This document shows positions 1-6,895 of a stretch of DNA of 9,589 nucleotides, piece after piece. The stretch lies in NCBI GenBank assembly GCA_030695725.1, contig JAUYPN010000067.1, positions 1 to 9,589 on the forward strand, in the 5' to 3' direction. The translations under genes and the position numbers were made by a program. The stretch comes from Candidatus Omnitrophota bacterium. Lineage in GTDB: Bacteria > Omnitrophota > Gorgyraeia > 2-01-FULL-45-10. The notes below the pieces were generated by a model. The model saw nothing but the letters and a program-made list of their open reading frames with translations. It searched no databases and was not told the DNA's origin. Positions within the stretch are counted from its first letter, which is position 1. Each line of letters opens with the position of its first letter.

Positions 1-1
1 G

Positions 2-1333
2 AAATTTTTGATCAGGAGGCTTAACGGTTTTCCGTCGAAAGTATTTTTAAAGAAATCCTTCCCGGCCGACGACAAGGCAATGCTCCTGGAGATAGCGAAA
101 GATACGTGGAAATATTTCGATATGTTCGTCGATAAGAATTGCCGGCTTCCTATAGACAATGTTGAGTTCGGCCCGGAGGCCACGGTCTCCAAAGAGACGA
201 GGGTGGGGGACTACACCAACATCACAAACGTGGGACTCTACCTCATGTGCGTCGTGGCAGGATACGACTTCAAATTCATAACGAAAGAAGACGCTATCAA
301 CAGGTTAAAACTCACGCTCGATTCGATAGAAAGATTGGAAAAGTACAAAAATTTCCCGTACAATTATTACGACATCACCATATTTCAGAGGACGAGCAAC
401 TTCGTCTCTTTCGTGGACTCAGGGTGGCTCGCGGCGGGCCTTGTGGTCATAAAGAACGCCTTCCCGGAAATTTTGGGTGAAAGATGCCGCAAGCTCCTCG
501 ACGGAATGGACTTCTCTTTCTTCTATGATCCGGTGGAAGAGTACATGTACCACGGGTTCTACACCAACATAAATTACTATTCCGACTACAGCTACGGCGT
601 ATTATATACCGAGCCCAGGGCGATAAGTTATCTTGCCATAGGGAAGCTCGATGTCCCGAAAGACCACTGGTTTAAGTTAGCGAGGACTTTTCCCGATACG
701 TGGGCCTGGCAGACCCAGATGCCGAAAGGCAGGAGGCCGAAGACTTATTTAGGATGCGTTACCGAGGGTGGGTATTATGTTTATGATGATATAAAATTCG
801 TTCCCAGCTGGGGCGGCGGCATGTTCGAAGCGCTGATGCCCACTATCATAATCGATGAAAAGAAGCTGGCCCCGAAGGCCCTGGGCGCGAACGACAAAAG
901 GCATGTCGATATCCAGATAAAATATGCTCTCGAGAAGCTCTCTTATCCCGTATTCGGGATGTCTCCTTCCTGCGTACCGGAGGGCGGATACACCGAGTAC
1001 GGCGTGAAGCCTCTCGGCATAAAAGGATATAAGCCGGGCGTCATCACGCCGCATGCCACATTCCTGGCGCTTGAATTCGCCCCGAAGGAGTGCATAGCGA
1101 ACATACGCAAAATGCTGGAACTCTACAATGCGTACGGAGAGTGCGGATTTTATGACGCCATAAACGCATCTACCGGTAAGGCGGCGACCAAGTATCTGTG
1201 TCTGGACCAGGCGATGTCGTTTTTGGCGCTCGATAATTACCTGAACGACGGAGCCATACGCAGGCGTTTTGCCGCCGACCCGATAAACAAACGCGCGGAG
1301 GAATTGCTGAAAGTAGAGGATTTCTTTGATTAA
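2..1333 (+). CDS. Glycoamylase-like glycan enzyme (GH144/GH189-type), 5' end cut by window
   Basis: This is an (alpha/alpha)6-barrel enzyme of the glycoamylase-like group (PF10091), which includes GH144 endo-beta-1,2-glucanases and the GH189 transglycosylation domain of cyclic beta-1,2-glucan synthase. Counting from a TTG at position 8, residues 20-120 show the helical start DTWKYFDMFVD, then LPIDN, TNITNVGLYLM and NFPYNYYD. The signature SWGGGMFEALMP begins at Ser267 and is followed by FGMSPSCVPEGGYTEYG and a late LDQAMSFLALDNY. About 440 residues suits a stand-alone GH144 protein. However, the frame is open to the window edge, and the first residues (IRRLNGF) resemble the segment just before this domain in cyclic glucan synthases, so the true start probably lies upstream. 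TTG at 8 has no visible ribosome site, and ATG at 80 would cut into the first helix. No signal peptide can be judged. Sugar permeases follow directly. A beta-1,2-glucan substrate is plausible but not proven. Confidence 0.72.
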   Translation, partial: KFLIRRLNGFPSKVFLKKSFPADDKAMLLEIAKDTWKYFDMFVDKNCRLPIDNVEFGPEATVSKETRVGDYTNITNVGLYLMCVVAGYDFKFITKEDAINRLKLTLDSIERLEKYKNFPYNYYDITIFQRTSNFVSFVDSGWLAAGLVVIKNAFPEILGERCRKLLDGMDFSFFYDPVEEYMYHGFYTNINYYSDYSYGVLYTEPRAISYLAIGKLDVPKDHWFKLARTFPDTWAWQTQMPKGRRPKTYLGCVTEGGYYVYDDIKFVPSWGGGMFEALMPTIIIDEKKLAPKALGANDKRHVDIQIKYALEKLSYPVFGMSPSCVPEGGYTEYGVKPLGIKGYKPGVITPHATFLALEFAPKECIANIRKMLELYNAYGECGFYDAINASTGKAATKYLCLDQAMSFLALDNYLNDGAIRRRFAADPINKRAEELLKVEDFFD

Positions 1334-1336
1334 ATA

Positions 1337-1345
1337 TGTTATAAT
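1337..1345 (+). promoter_or_regulatory. Candidate extended -10 promoter before the permease genes
   Basis: The gap after the glycoside-hydrolase-like gene contains TGTTATAAT, a perfect match to the extended -10 consensus TGnTATAAT. There is no good -35 hexamer at 17 bases upstream, which extended -10 promoters can tolerate. Initiation about seven bases downstream would fall near 1352, only about six bases before the ATG at 1358. Any transcript from here would be almost leaderless, which fits the absence of a Shine-Dalgarno sequence. The region is AT-rich, so a chance match is possible. Confidence 0.4.
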
Positions 1346-1357
1346 CCTGAAATTATT

Positions 1358-2296
1358 ATGCTGAGAAGCTCCACTAAGGAAGCGGCGGCAGGGTATCTCT
1401 TTCTCCTGCCGAACCTTCTGGGATTCCTGGTATTTACGCTCGTTCCGGTTGCGTTGTCGTTATCTTTAAGCCTCGTCAACTGGGACATGCTTTCCGCCCC
1501 CAAATTCGTGGGATTGGCGAACTTTGTCAACCTTTTGGGGTTCCATTCCGAGCGAGGGTCTTTCATTCCGAACGATCCGCTCTTCTGGAAATGCGTGGGT
1601 AACACTCTATTCCTGATGATAGTGATACCGGTAGAAATGATGGTGGCGCTATTATTGGCGCTGGCGATGAACCAGAAGATAAAAGGAATAAAATTATTCA
1701 GAACTTTATATTTTCTTCCGACGATAACGAATGGCGTGGCGATATGCCTCCTTTGGGCGTGGCTCTATAATTACGATTTCGGCCTCTTGAACAACCTCAT
1801 GGTAAAGCTGGGCGGTTTTCTGAACGTGAGCTTTAAGGGGATACCGTGGCTGACCTCCACGACATGGTCGAAACCATCGCTCATGATAATGGGTCTATGG
1901 ATAGCTATGGGCGGTTATAACATGATACTCTTCGTGGCCGCCCTGCAGGGAGTGCCCAGGGAGCTTTATGAAGCGGCCGAGATAGACGGGGCGGACCCGT
2001 GGCATAAGTTCTGGTCCGTGACATGGCCGATGATAAGCCCCACGACGTTCTTCATCGCCATAATGGCGGTCATAGGAGGATTCCAGGGCGGATTCATGCA
2101 GGCGTACGTCATGACAGGGGGCGGGCCCCAGCGGTCTACGACGACGCTTGAGTATCTGATATATAATCATCTCTACAGCTGGCAGCATGTGGGATACGCG
2201 GCGGCGATAGCCTGGTTCGTATTTGTCTTCGTCCTTATCATAACATTGTTCAATTGGCGCTTTGGCGGCCGGTTAGTGCAATACTACCACTATTGA
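1358..2296 (+). CDS. Sugar ABC transporter permease, MalF/UgpA-like
   Basis: Inner-membrane permease of the carbohydrate-uptake ABC family (BPD_transp_1, CUT1 type). The 312-residue protein has about six membrane helices, starting with the typical N-terminus GYLFLLPNLLGFLVFTLVP. The cytoplasmic EAA loop that docks the ATPase is clear: EAAEIDGADPWHKFW begins at Glu205. A TGGGP motif and STTTLEYLIY follow, both common in MalF/UgpA-type subunits. The length is normal for this branch, which lacks the large MalF periplasmic insert. The ATG at 1358 gives the expected N-terminus, although no Shine-Dalgarno precedes it. The stop is one base before the start of the partner permease, so the two are surely co-translated and form a heterodimer. 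Substrate cannot be read from sequence; the neighbouring glycan enzyme and ROK regulator suggest an oligosaccharide. Confidence 0.93.
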   Translation: MLRSSTKEAAAGYLFLLPNLLGFLVFTLVPVALSLSLSLVNWDMLSAPKFVGLANFVNLLGFHSERGSFIPNDPLFWKCVGNTLFLMIVIPVEMMVALLLALAMNQKIKGIKLFRTLYFLPTITNGVAICLLWAWLYNYDFGLLNNLMVKLGGFLNVSFKGIPWLTSTTWSKPSLMIMGLWIAMGGYNMILFVAALQGVPRELYEAAEIDGADPWHKFWSVTWPMISPTTFFIAIMAVIGGFQGGFMQAYVMTGGGPQRSTTTLEYLIYNHLYSWQHVGYAAAIAWFVFVFVLIITLFNWRFGGRLVQYYHY

Positions 2297-2297
2297 T

Positions 2298-3140
2298 ATG
2301 ATATACAAAAGCGTTCTACAGAAAGTTTTTTCATACGGCCTTCTTATTCTGGGAGCCGTCACTATGGTATTGCCGTTCGCGTGGATGATCTCGACATCGT
2401 TGAAATCCTACAGCTCGGTCTTCATATTCAATGTCAATGAGATCAATTGGATCCCGGATCCCGTATACTGGAAAAACTACATCGACGTATGGAAGGTCGT
2501 CCCTTTCGCCAAGTTCTATTTCAACAGCCTCTTCGTCTGCATTACGGTGACCCTGGCGCAGGTCGCGACGAGCGCCCTGGCCGCGTACTCTTTCTCAAGG
2601 TTAAAGTTCCCCGGCAGAGAAAAGATCTTCTTCTCGTACCTGGCCACCATGATGATACCGGGATCGGTCACGATGATACCGGTCTTTGTGCTGATGAGGG
2701 TCTTCGGCTGGATCGATTCGTATAAGGCATTGATAATACCGGCCGCTTTCTCGGCGTACGGCACTTTTATGCTGCGCCAATTTTTTATGACGATACCGCG
2801 CGACCTGGAGGACGCCGCCAAGATAGACGGCTGTAATTACTGGGGCATATTCTGTAAAGTCATCCTGCCGCTGTCGAAGACGGCGCTCGCCACGCTCACC
2901 GTATTCGTAGCGCTCGGGAACTGGGTCAGCTTCATGTGGCCTCTATTAGTCACGAACTCGCTGGAGAAGAGGACCCTTCCTGTGGGACTGGCTTATTTTC
3001 AGGAGATGTATCAATACGCCCAGCCCGACTGGGGGCTTTTGATGGCGGGGTCCTTAATTACGATGATCCCGATCGTAGTGATCTTCATATTCGGGCAGAA
3101 GTTCTTTGTGGAAGGAATAAAATTAACCGGATTGAAATAA
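2298..3140 (+). CDS. Sugar ABC transporter permease, MalG/UgpE-like
   Basis: Second membrane subunit of the same CUT1-type sugar importer, 280 residues with about six helices. The N-terminus (VLPFAWMISTSLKS) is the usual MalG/UgpE start. The ATPase-docking EAA loop EDAAKIDGCNYWGIF begins at Glu171 and continues into KVILPLSK. The C-terminus QKFFVEGIKLTGLK is the familiar FV.Gi..GavKg-type ending, slightly changed. It starts one base after the stop of the first permease and has no Shine-Dalgarno of its own, so translation is probably coupled. No ATPase gene follows. The transporter must use an ATPase encoded outside the window, either upstream or a shared MsiK-type subunit (inference). Confidence 0.93.
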   Translation: MIYKSVLQKVFSYGLLILGAVTMVLPFAWMISTSLKSYSSVFIFNVNEINWIPDPVYWKNYIDVWKVVPFAKFYFNSLFVCITVTLAQVATSALAAYSFSRLKFPGREKIFFSYLATMMIPGSVTMIPVFVLMRVFGWIDSYKALIIPAAFSAYGTFMLRQFFMTIPRDLEDAAKIDGCNYWGIFCKVILPLSKTALATLTVFVALGNWVSFMWPLLVTNSLEKRTLPVGLAYFQEMYQYAQPDWGLLMAGSLITMIPIVVIFIFGQKFFVEGIKLTGLK

Positions 3141-3157
3141 TTGTATTGAAACTAAAA

Positions 3158-3163
3158 AGGAGG
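3158..3163 (+). promoter_or_regulatory. Strong ribosome binding site that sets the lipoprotein start
   Basis: AGGAGG lies six bases before the ATG at 3170. The frame is open much further upstream, to about 2936 inside the permease gene. This site together with the signal sequence that begins at 3170 fixes the start. Confidence 0.8.
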
Positions 3164-3169
3164 AGTGAG

Positions 3170-3958
3170 ATGTATAGATGTATCGTTATGCTGCTGATAT
3201 CGTTCTTTGTACTATCGGTTACAACGGGGTGCGGCCAGAACCGGGAACCGCAAAACGACAAGAAGCCCATCGTTATAAGACAGGAGAGCCCGGCCGCGGA
3301 TGTTATGGAAGATGAAGATGCCGTGGAAATCACGGAAGAGGCGTCGAAGACCGCTGCCGAACCGGACATGGACGAGGCTTCGGAGCCGGAAGAGGTACCC
3401 GCGGCTGTCGCTGAAGCGCCGAAACCTGAAGTGTCTAAATATTCCGAGGAGATCATAGCGGCAAATTTCGACAGCGGTGAGAAGCCGAACAATCTCGGGG
3501 GGAATTTCGGAGCGTGGAATAAAGATCCGTCCGACCCGACCCAGTGGTGCAAAGAAGGTTTTGACAACGTGACAAGGCATGGCGATACCGGATTCGCGAT
3601 GAAGCTCGACTACAGCGTAGATTCGCCCAACCCGGCTTACAACGGATTCTGGATGACCCTTCCCAATTTCGACGCTTCGAAGTACGACGCCCTGAACCTG
3701 TGGGTCAAGGGGGATTCCAAGGCCGGTTACACGACCGTGTTCAAAATAGAACTGAAGAACGCCAGTAAGCAGATGGGGCGCTACTACATCTCCAACGTGA
3801 GCGACCAGTGGCAGGAGATATCCATACCCTTGTCCGAATTTAAAGGCCTGATCGATAGAACCAGCCTTACTGAATTCGTAATCGTCTTCGAGGACAGGAT
3901 GGCTTCGAACAAGAAGGGCGCGCTTTACGTAGACGACATAAGATTTGTGAAGAAATAG
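3170..3958 (+). CDS. Lipoprotein with acidic linker and jelly-roll carbohydrate-binding-like domain
   Basis: A 262-residue envelope protein. Residues 1-20 form a lipoprotein signal peptide with a hydrophobic core (IVMLLISFFVLSV) ending in TTGC, with Cys21 as the lipidation residue. The -3 position is Thr rather than Leu, so the lipobox is imperfect. Residues 22-90 are a low-complexity linker rich in Glu, Asp, Ala and Pro. Residues 95-262 look like a beta-sandwich of the CBM11/CIA30 or galactose-binding-like type: opening NFDSGE, a central strand YDALNLWVKGDS, then WQEISIPLSEF and a final strand LYVDDIRFVKK. It sits where a solute-binding protein is often found but is too short to be a usual sugar-binding protein of about 400 residues. 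A glycan-binding role next to the importer is inferred from fold and context only. Its stop overlaps the next start by one base. Confidence 0.72.
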   Translation: MYRCIVMLLISFFVLSVTTGCGQNREPQNDKKPIVIRQESPAADVMEDEDAVEITEEASKTAAEPDMDEASEPEEVPAAVAEAPKPEVSKYSEEIIAANFDSGEKPNNLGGNFGAWNKDPSDPTQWCKEGFDNVTRHGDTGFAMKLDYSVDSPNPAYNGFWMTLPNFDASKYDALNLWVKGDSKAGYTTVFKIELKNASKQMGRYYISNVSDQWQEISIPLSEFKGLIDRTSLTEFVIVFEDRMASNKKGALYVDDIRFVKK

Positions 3959-4689
3959 TGGCTCTTAATCAGCGTATAGATATCCAGGAAGAGATAGCAA
4001 AGACGTATTTTCACACCCTGCCTAAGAAACACGGCAAAAAGAAGCCGAAATGGAGGCCGTTCCTGCCGTGGGCGGTAGCTGTACTGGCTTTTCTTTTTGC
4101 GGCGGCTATATTGATCTTTAAGAGTTCCATAGAGATCAAGGTGCGCCTCCTCGGCGAGATGCCCTCCGCGCCGATGAGCGGCGTCGCGCATAAATTCGGC
4201 GAGAATCTTGATAAGGGGATATTCCTTGTAGAAGGGGGCGCGCCAAATAAGGATATCGTGAAGAACGCTTACTTTACGGGAGACGCCAAGGAGTTCAGTA
4301 TCGCAAGGCCGGAGGAGCTGGTCCTCTGCAATTCCAGGGGGTCCGGCTGGGCAAATTACACGATAGAGTTGAAAGAGCCCGTAGGCCTGGATAAGCTGGA
4401 TATAAGGTACACGGCGAAAGGCGTCAGGGGAGATGAATTTCTCGCTCTCGTCATAGTGGACTCTAGTAAACGAAGCTATAGGCTCGAAAAAGACCTTTCG
4501 TCGGCCATGGGCAAGGACTGGCAGAGGTACACGGTAAATTTCAGGCGCGTCAGGAAAGCGGTGGACTTTTCAAATATATCGACGATAAAATTTGAGTTCG
4601 GGGCTCTGACCGCGGGGAATTATCCGAGCGCGGTCATGTCGCTCAAAGATGTGTACATAACAAAAACAAGAAGGTTGAAATGGCTATAA
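3958..4689 (+). CDS. Single-pass membrane protein with periplasmic jelly-roll domain
   Basis: A 243-residue protein of unknown function. Residues 1-36 are polar and lysine-rich (KKHGKKKPKW), residues 37-54 form one membrane helix (PWAVAVLAFLFAAAILIF), and residues 70-243 should lie outside the inner membrane. By the positive-inside rule the N-terminus is cytoplasmic. The outer domain resembles that of the preceding lipoprotein: LDKLDIRYTAKG matches the DALNLWVKG strand, DWQRYTVNFRRV matches QWQEISIPLSEF, and MSLKDVYITK matches LYVDDIRFVK. This suggests a second CBM-like beta-sandwich. The start is GTG, sharing its G with the upstream TAG stop; later methionines lie beyond the helix, so GTG is needed. 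The last ten bases overlap the ROK gene. A role in holding or sensing glycan near the importer is a guess. Confidence 0.65.
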   Translation: MALNQRIDIQEEIAKTYFHTLPKKHGKKKPKWRPFLPWAVAVLAFLFAAAILIFKSSIEIKVRLLGEMPSAPMSGVAHKFGENLDKGIFLVEGGAPNKDIVKNAYFTGDAKEFSIARPEELVLCNSRGSGWANYTIELKEPVGLDKLDIRYTAKGVRGDEFLALVIVDSSKRSYRLEKDLSSAMGKDWQRYTVNFRRVRKAVDFSNISTIKFEFGALTAGNYPSAVMSLKDVYITKTRRLKWL

Positions 4690-5909
4690 AAAAAGAGAGC
4701 GTTTTTACCTATCATGTTTCGCAGGACAGGCAGCGCAAGAACCTGTCAATCCTGGAGCTCATAAGGAAGAAGGGCCCCATTTCGAGAGCCGATATTTCGA
4801 GGGTGCTGGGCTTGAATATAGTAAGCGTGTCGAACTACCTCGACTTTTATATCAACAAAAAGACGATACTCGAGGTCGGGTACGATGTCTCGAGCGGCGG
4901 GCGCAGGCCGGAGCTCCTGGAACTTAACGCGAAGAGCGCCTACATAGTGGGCGTCGACATAGGCCCGGACAACATGAAGGCCGTGGTGACCGATCTGCAG
5001 GTGAATGTCATCTCCAGCGCATACGCTCCGAGGCCGAACGTTATCGTGGAAGAGCTTCCCGGATATGTCATTAAGGTGATAGAGGATGCTGTCGATAAGA
5101 GTAAGCTTGACAAGGGCGTTATAAAGAATATAGGCATAGGAACATCCGGCATCATAGATTATATCACCGGGACTATTCATGATACGGACCCGGTGAGGGG
5201 CAGGAGCAAGACGAGCCTTTTGAAATTCTGCAAGGCGATAGAACAGAAATTCTACATACCGATATATATAGGTAATGACGCGTCCTGCGCGGCGTTCGGA
5301 GAGAAGACGCTGAACCACAGCGCGGATGTGGAAAATATGCTTTATGTGTATTCCGACGTCGGCCTAGGGATCATCATACAGGATGACGTATACTGCGGAT
5401 CGAGCGGCTGCGCCGGGGAGATACAGCTCGTATTCTCGGGCCTCCAAAAGGATGAAAAAAATATCATGAAGGAGTATACCCACATGAGGCCGTGGGGAGT
5501 GGACCTGGGCGTGGTCATGGAGGCCATGAGGGCCATAGATAAAGGCGTTTCGACCGAGATCCTGAATATGGTGGGCGGCGATGTCACAAAGCTCACAAAA
5601 GAGGTCATCATAGCCGCCGCGAAGAAGCGCGATAAGCTGGCGGTGGAGCTCGTGTCGAATGCCGCCAGAAATCTCGGCGTGAGAGTGGCGTATCTGGTGA
5701 ATGTATTCAATCCGGATATAGTGGTAATAGGCGGCGGAGTCGAGAAGTCCGGAGAGGTCTTTATGGACGCGATAAAAGAGACGGTGAATAAGTTCTCGTT
5801 TGAAGAGCCTGCGAGCATAGTCAAGATAATCCCGACGCTCCTGGAGGATAATTCGGTCGTCCTTGGCGCGGCGGCGCTCGCGGCGCGCGAAGTCTTTATC
5901 GAAGCGTAA
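4680..5909 (+). CDS. ROK-family transcriptional regulator lacking the zinc motif
   Basis: A 409-residue NagC/Mlc/XylR-type regulator. Residues 15-80 form a winged helix-turn-helix (NLSILELIRKKGPISRADIS, then LNIVSVSNYLDF) ending in the wing motif SGGRRPELLEL. The sugar-kinase-like domain starts at about residue 88 with IVGVDIGPDNMKAVV and continues with GIGTSGIID, the sugar-binding IGNDASCAAFGE (Asn199, Asp200), and the late VIGGGVEKSGEVF and LGAAALAAREVF. Unlike typical ROK regulators, the GEIGH motif reads GEIQL (Glu247; the His becomes Leu), and no CxCGxxGC follows, so the zinc site is absent. AGAAGG five bases before the ATG supports the start, which overlaps the upstream gene by ten bases. 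It most likely controls this sugar operon in response to an imported sugar or its phosphate; the ligand is unknown. Confidence 0.9.
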   Translation: MAIKKESVFTYHVSQDRQRKNLSILELIRKKGPISRADISRVLGLNIVSVSNYLDFYINKKTILEVGYDVSSGGRRPELLELNAKSAYIVGVDIGPDNMKAVVTDLQVNVISSAYAPRPNVIVEELPGYVIKVIEDAVDKSKLDKGVIKNIGIGTSGIIDYITGTIHDTDPVRGRSKTSLLKFCKAIEQKFYIPIYIGNDASCAAFGEKTLNHSADVENMLYVYSDVGLGIIIQDDVYCGSSGCAGEIQLVFSGLQKDEKNIMKEYTHMRPWGVDLGVVMEAMRAIDKGVSTEILNMVGGDVTKLTKEVIIAAAKKRDKLAVELVSNAARNLGVRVAYLVNVFNPDIVVIGGGVEKSGEVFMDAIKETVNKFSFEEPASIVKIIPTLLEDNSVVLGAAALAAREVFIEA

Positions 5910-5929
5910 AATATACGGAGGTGTCAAAG

Positions 5930-6895
5930 ATGTGGTACTTGAAGCTAAGGATGTACATGCTGATGGCGGTCCTCTTCGCGATCGTCTATGCCGTGGTATC
6001 GATGATAAGTTATCATCTGGGCATAACAAATTTCTATTTCTATCTTGTATTGTCTTTTGTGATAATGCTCGTCCAATATATGCTGGGCCCGAAGATCGTA
6101 GAGTGGTCGATGGGCGTGCATTATATAAAAGAAGGCGAATATCCGGAACTTTACCAGGCGGTACGGTCTCTCTCGACAATGGCAAAGATACCGATGCCTA
6201 AGGTGGGCATTTCGGATCTGGCGATACCCAACGCGTTCGCTTTCGGCAGGTCGATAAGGGACGGCAGGATATGCGTTACGCGCGGCATAATGGGCCTCTT
6301 GAGCAAAGAAGAGCTGCGCGCGGTATTGGGCCACGAGATGAGCCATATAAAGAACAGGGATGTTCTGACGATGACGATCCTCTCCGTGATACCCATGATA
6401 TTGTACCGCATCGCGTGGCAGTTTCTCTTTTACGGGAACAGGCGCGACAGAAACCAGGGCTCGAGCACAATGCTGGTAGGCCTGGCGGCTTTTTTATTCT
6501 ATTTCGTTACGAACCTTCTCGTTCTGTACGCGTCAAGGATAAGAGAGCACTTTGCCGATAAGGGGTCGGTCGATCTGGGGAATAATCCGGCTCTTCTGGC
6601 GTCCGCGCTATACAAGCTCGTGTATGGATCCGCGAGAATGCCCAAAGAGGAGCTTAAAACGGCGGAGGGCATGAAGGCTTTCTTCGTTAATGATCCGTCA
6701 AGGGCCCTCAACGAATTAAAGGACTTAAGAGAGCTCGATCTCGACAGATCAGGCACAATATCGCCTCAGGAGCTGGATCTTCTGAGAAATAAGAATATCA
6801 AGCTGAATTTCGGCGATAAATTGCTCGAACTGTTTTCGACGCACCCGAACATGCTGAAGCGCATAAAGCGTTTAAGCGATTGGCGATATGCCTAA
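5930..6895 (+). CDS. htpX: HtpX-like M48 membrane zinc metalloprotease with EF-hand-type loop
   Basis: Inner-membrane zinc endopeptidase of family M48B, which degrades misfolded or damaged membrane proteins. The 321-residue chain has two N-terminal helices (about 10-28 and 35-52), the zinc motif HEMSH at 135-139, two more hydrophobic segments (about 147-166 and 180-200), and the third-ligand motif REHFAD with Glu206. The ending LFSTHPNMLKRIKRL is the usual family C-terminus. Residues 270-281 read DLDRSGTISPQE, a complete EF-hand-type calcium loop between the catalytic core and the STHP motif, which classical HtpX proteins lack. GGAGG at 5917-5921 is eight bases before the ATG at 5930. A GTG at 5921 would overlap that site and is rejected. 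The gene follows the ROK gene by 20 bases and overlaps the next gene by eight. Confidence 0.9.
   Translation: MWYLKLRMYMLMAVLFAIVYAVVSMISYHLGITNFYFYLVLSFVIMLVQYMLGPKIVEWSMGVHYIKEGEYPELYQAVRSLSTMAKIPMPKVGISDLAIPNAFAFGRSIRDGRICVTRGIMGLLSKEELRAVLGHEMSHIKNRDVLTMTILSVIPMILYRIAWQFLFYGNRRDRNQGSSTMLVGLAAFLFYFVTNLLVLYASRIREHFADKGSVDLGNNPALLASALYKLVYGSARMPKEELKTAEGMKAFFVNDPSRALNELKDLRELDLDRSGTISPQELDLLRNKNIKLNFGDKLLELFSTHPNMLKRIKRLSDWRYA

Noticed and set aside
14..19. AGGAGG resembling a ribosome binding site near the window start
   Set aside because: No ATG, GTG or TTG lies at the right distance downstream in the enzyme's frame; the bases encode Arg-Arg within the open frame.
1326..1331. TTGATT as a -35 element for the promoter at 1340
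   Set aside because: Only eight bases separate it from the -10, far below the usual 16-18.
2936..3169. Upstream extension of the lipoprotein reading frame
   Set aside because: It would overlap the MalG-like permease by about 200 bases and bury the signal peptide. AGGAGG plus a lipoprotein signal at 3170 is far better.
3085..3580. Two minus-strand open frames of about 120-160 codons
   Set aside because: They mirror the Glu/Ala/Pro-rich linker region of the lipoprotein gene. The Ser-rich or Arg-rich products result from the skewed base composition.
4746..5318. Minus-strand open frame of about 190 codons
   Set aside because: It is fully opposite the winged-helix and N-terminal kinase-like part of the ROK gene and shows no motif of its own.
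5921..5929. GTG start nine bases upstream for htpX
   Set aside because: The GTG overlaps the Shine-Dalgarno sequence GGAGG (5917-5921), which is ideally spaced for the ATG at 5930.
5364..6185. Long open frame of about 273 codons on the minus strand
   Set aside because: It lies opposite the ROK and htpX genes, which have clear family motifs in the + frames. The product is rich in Arg, His and Tyr with no recognisable domain, typical of an antisense shadow.
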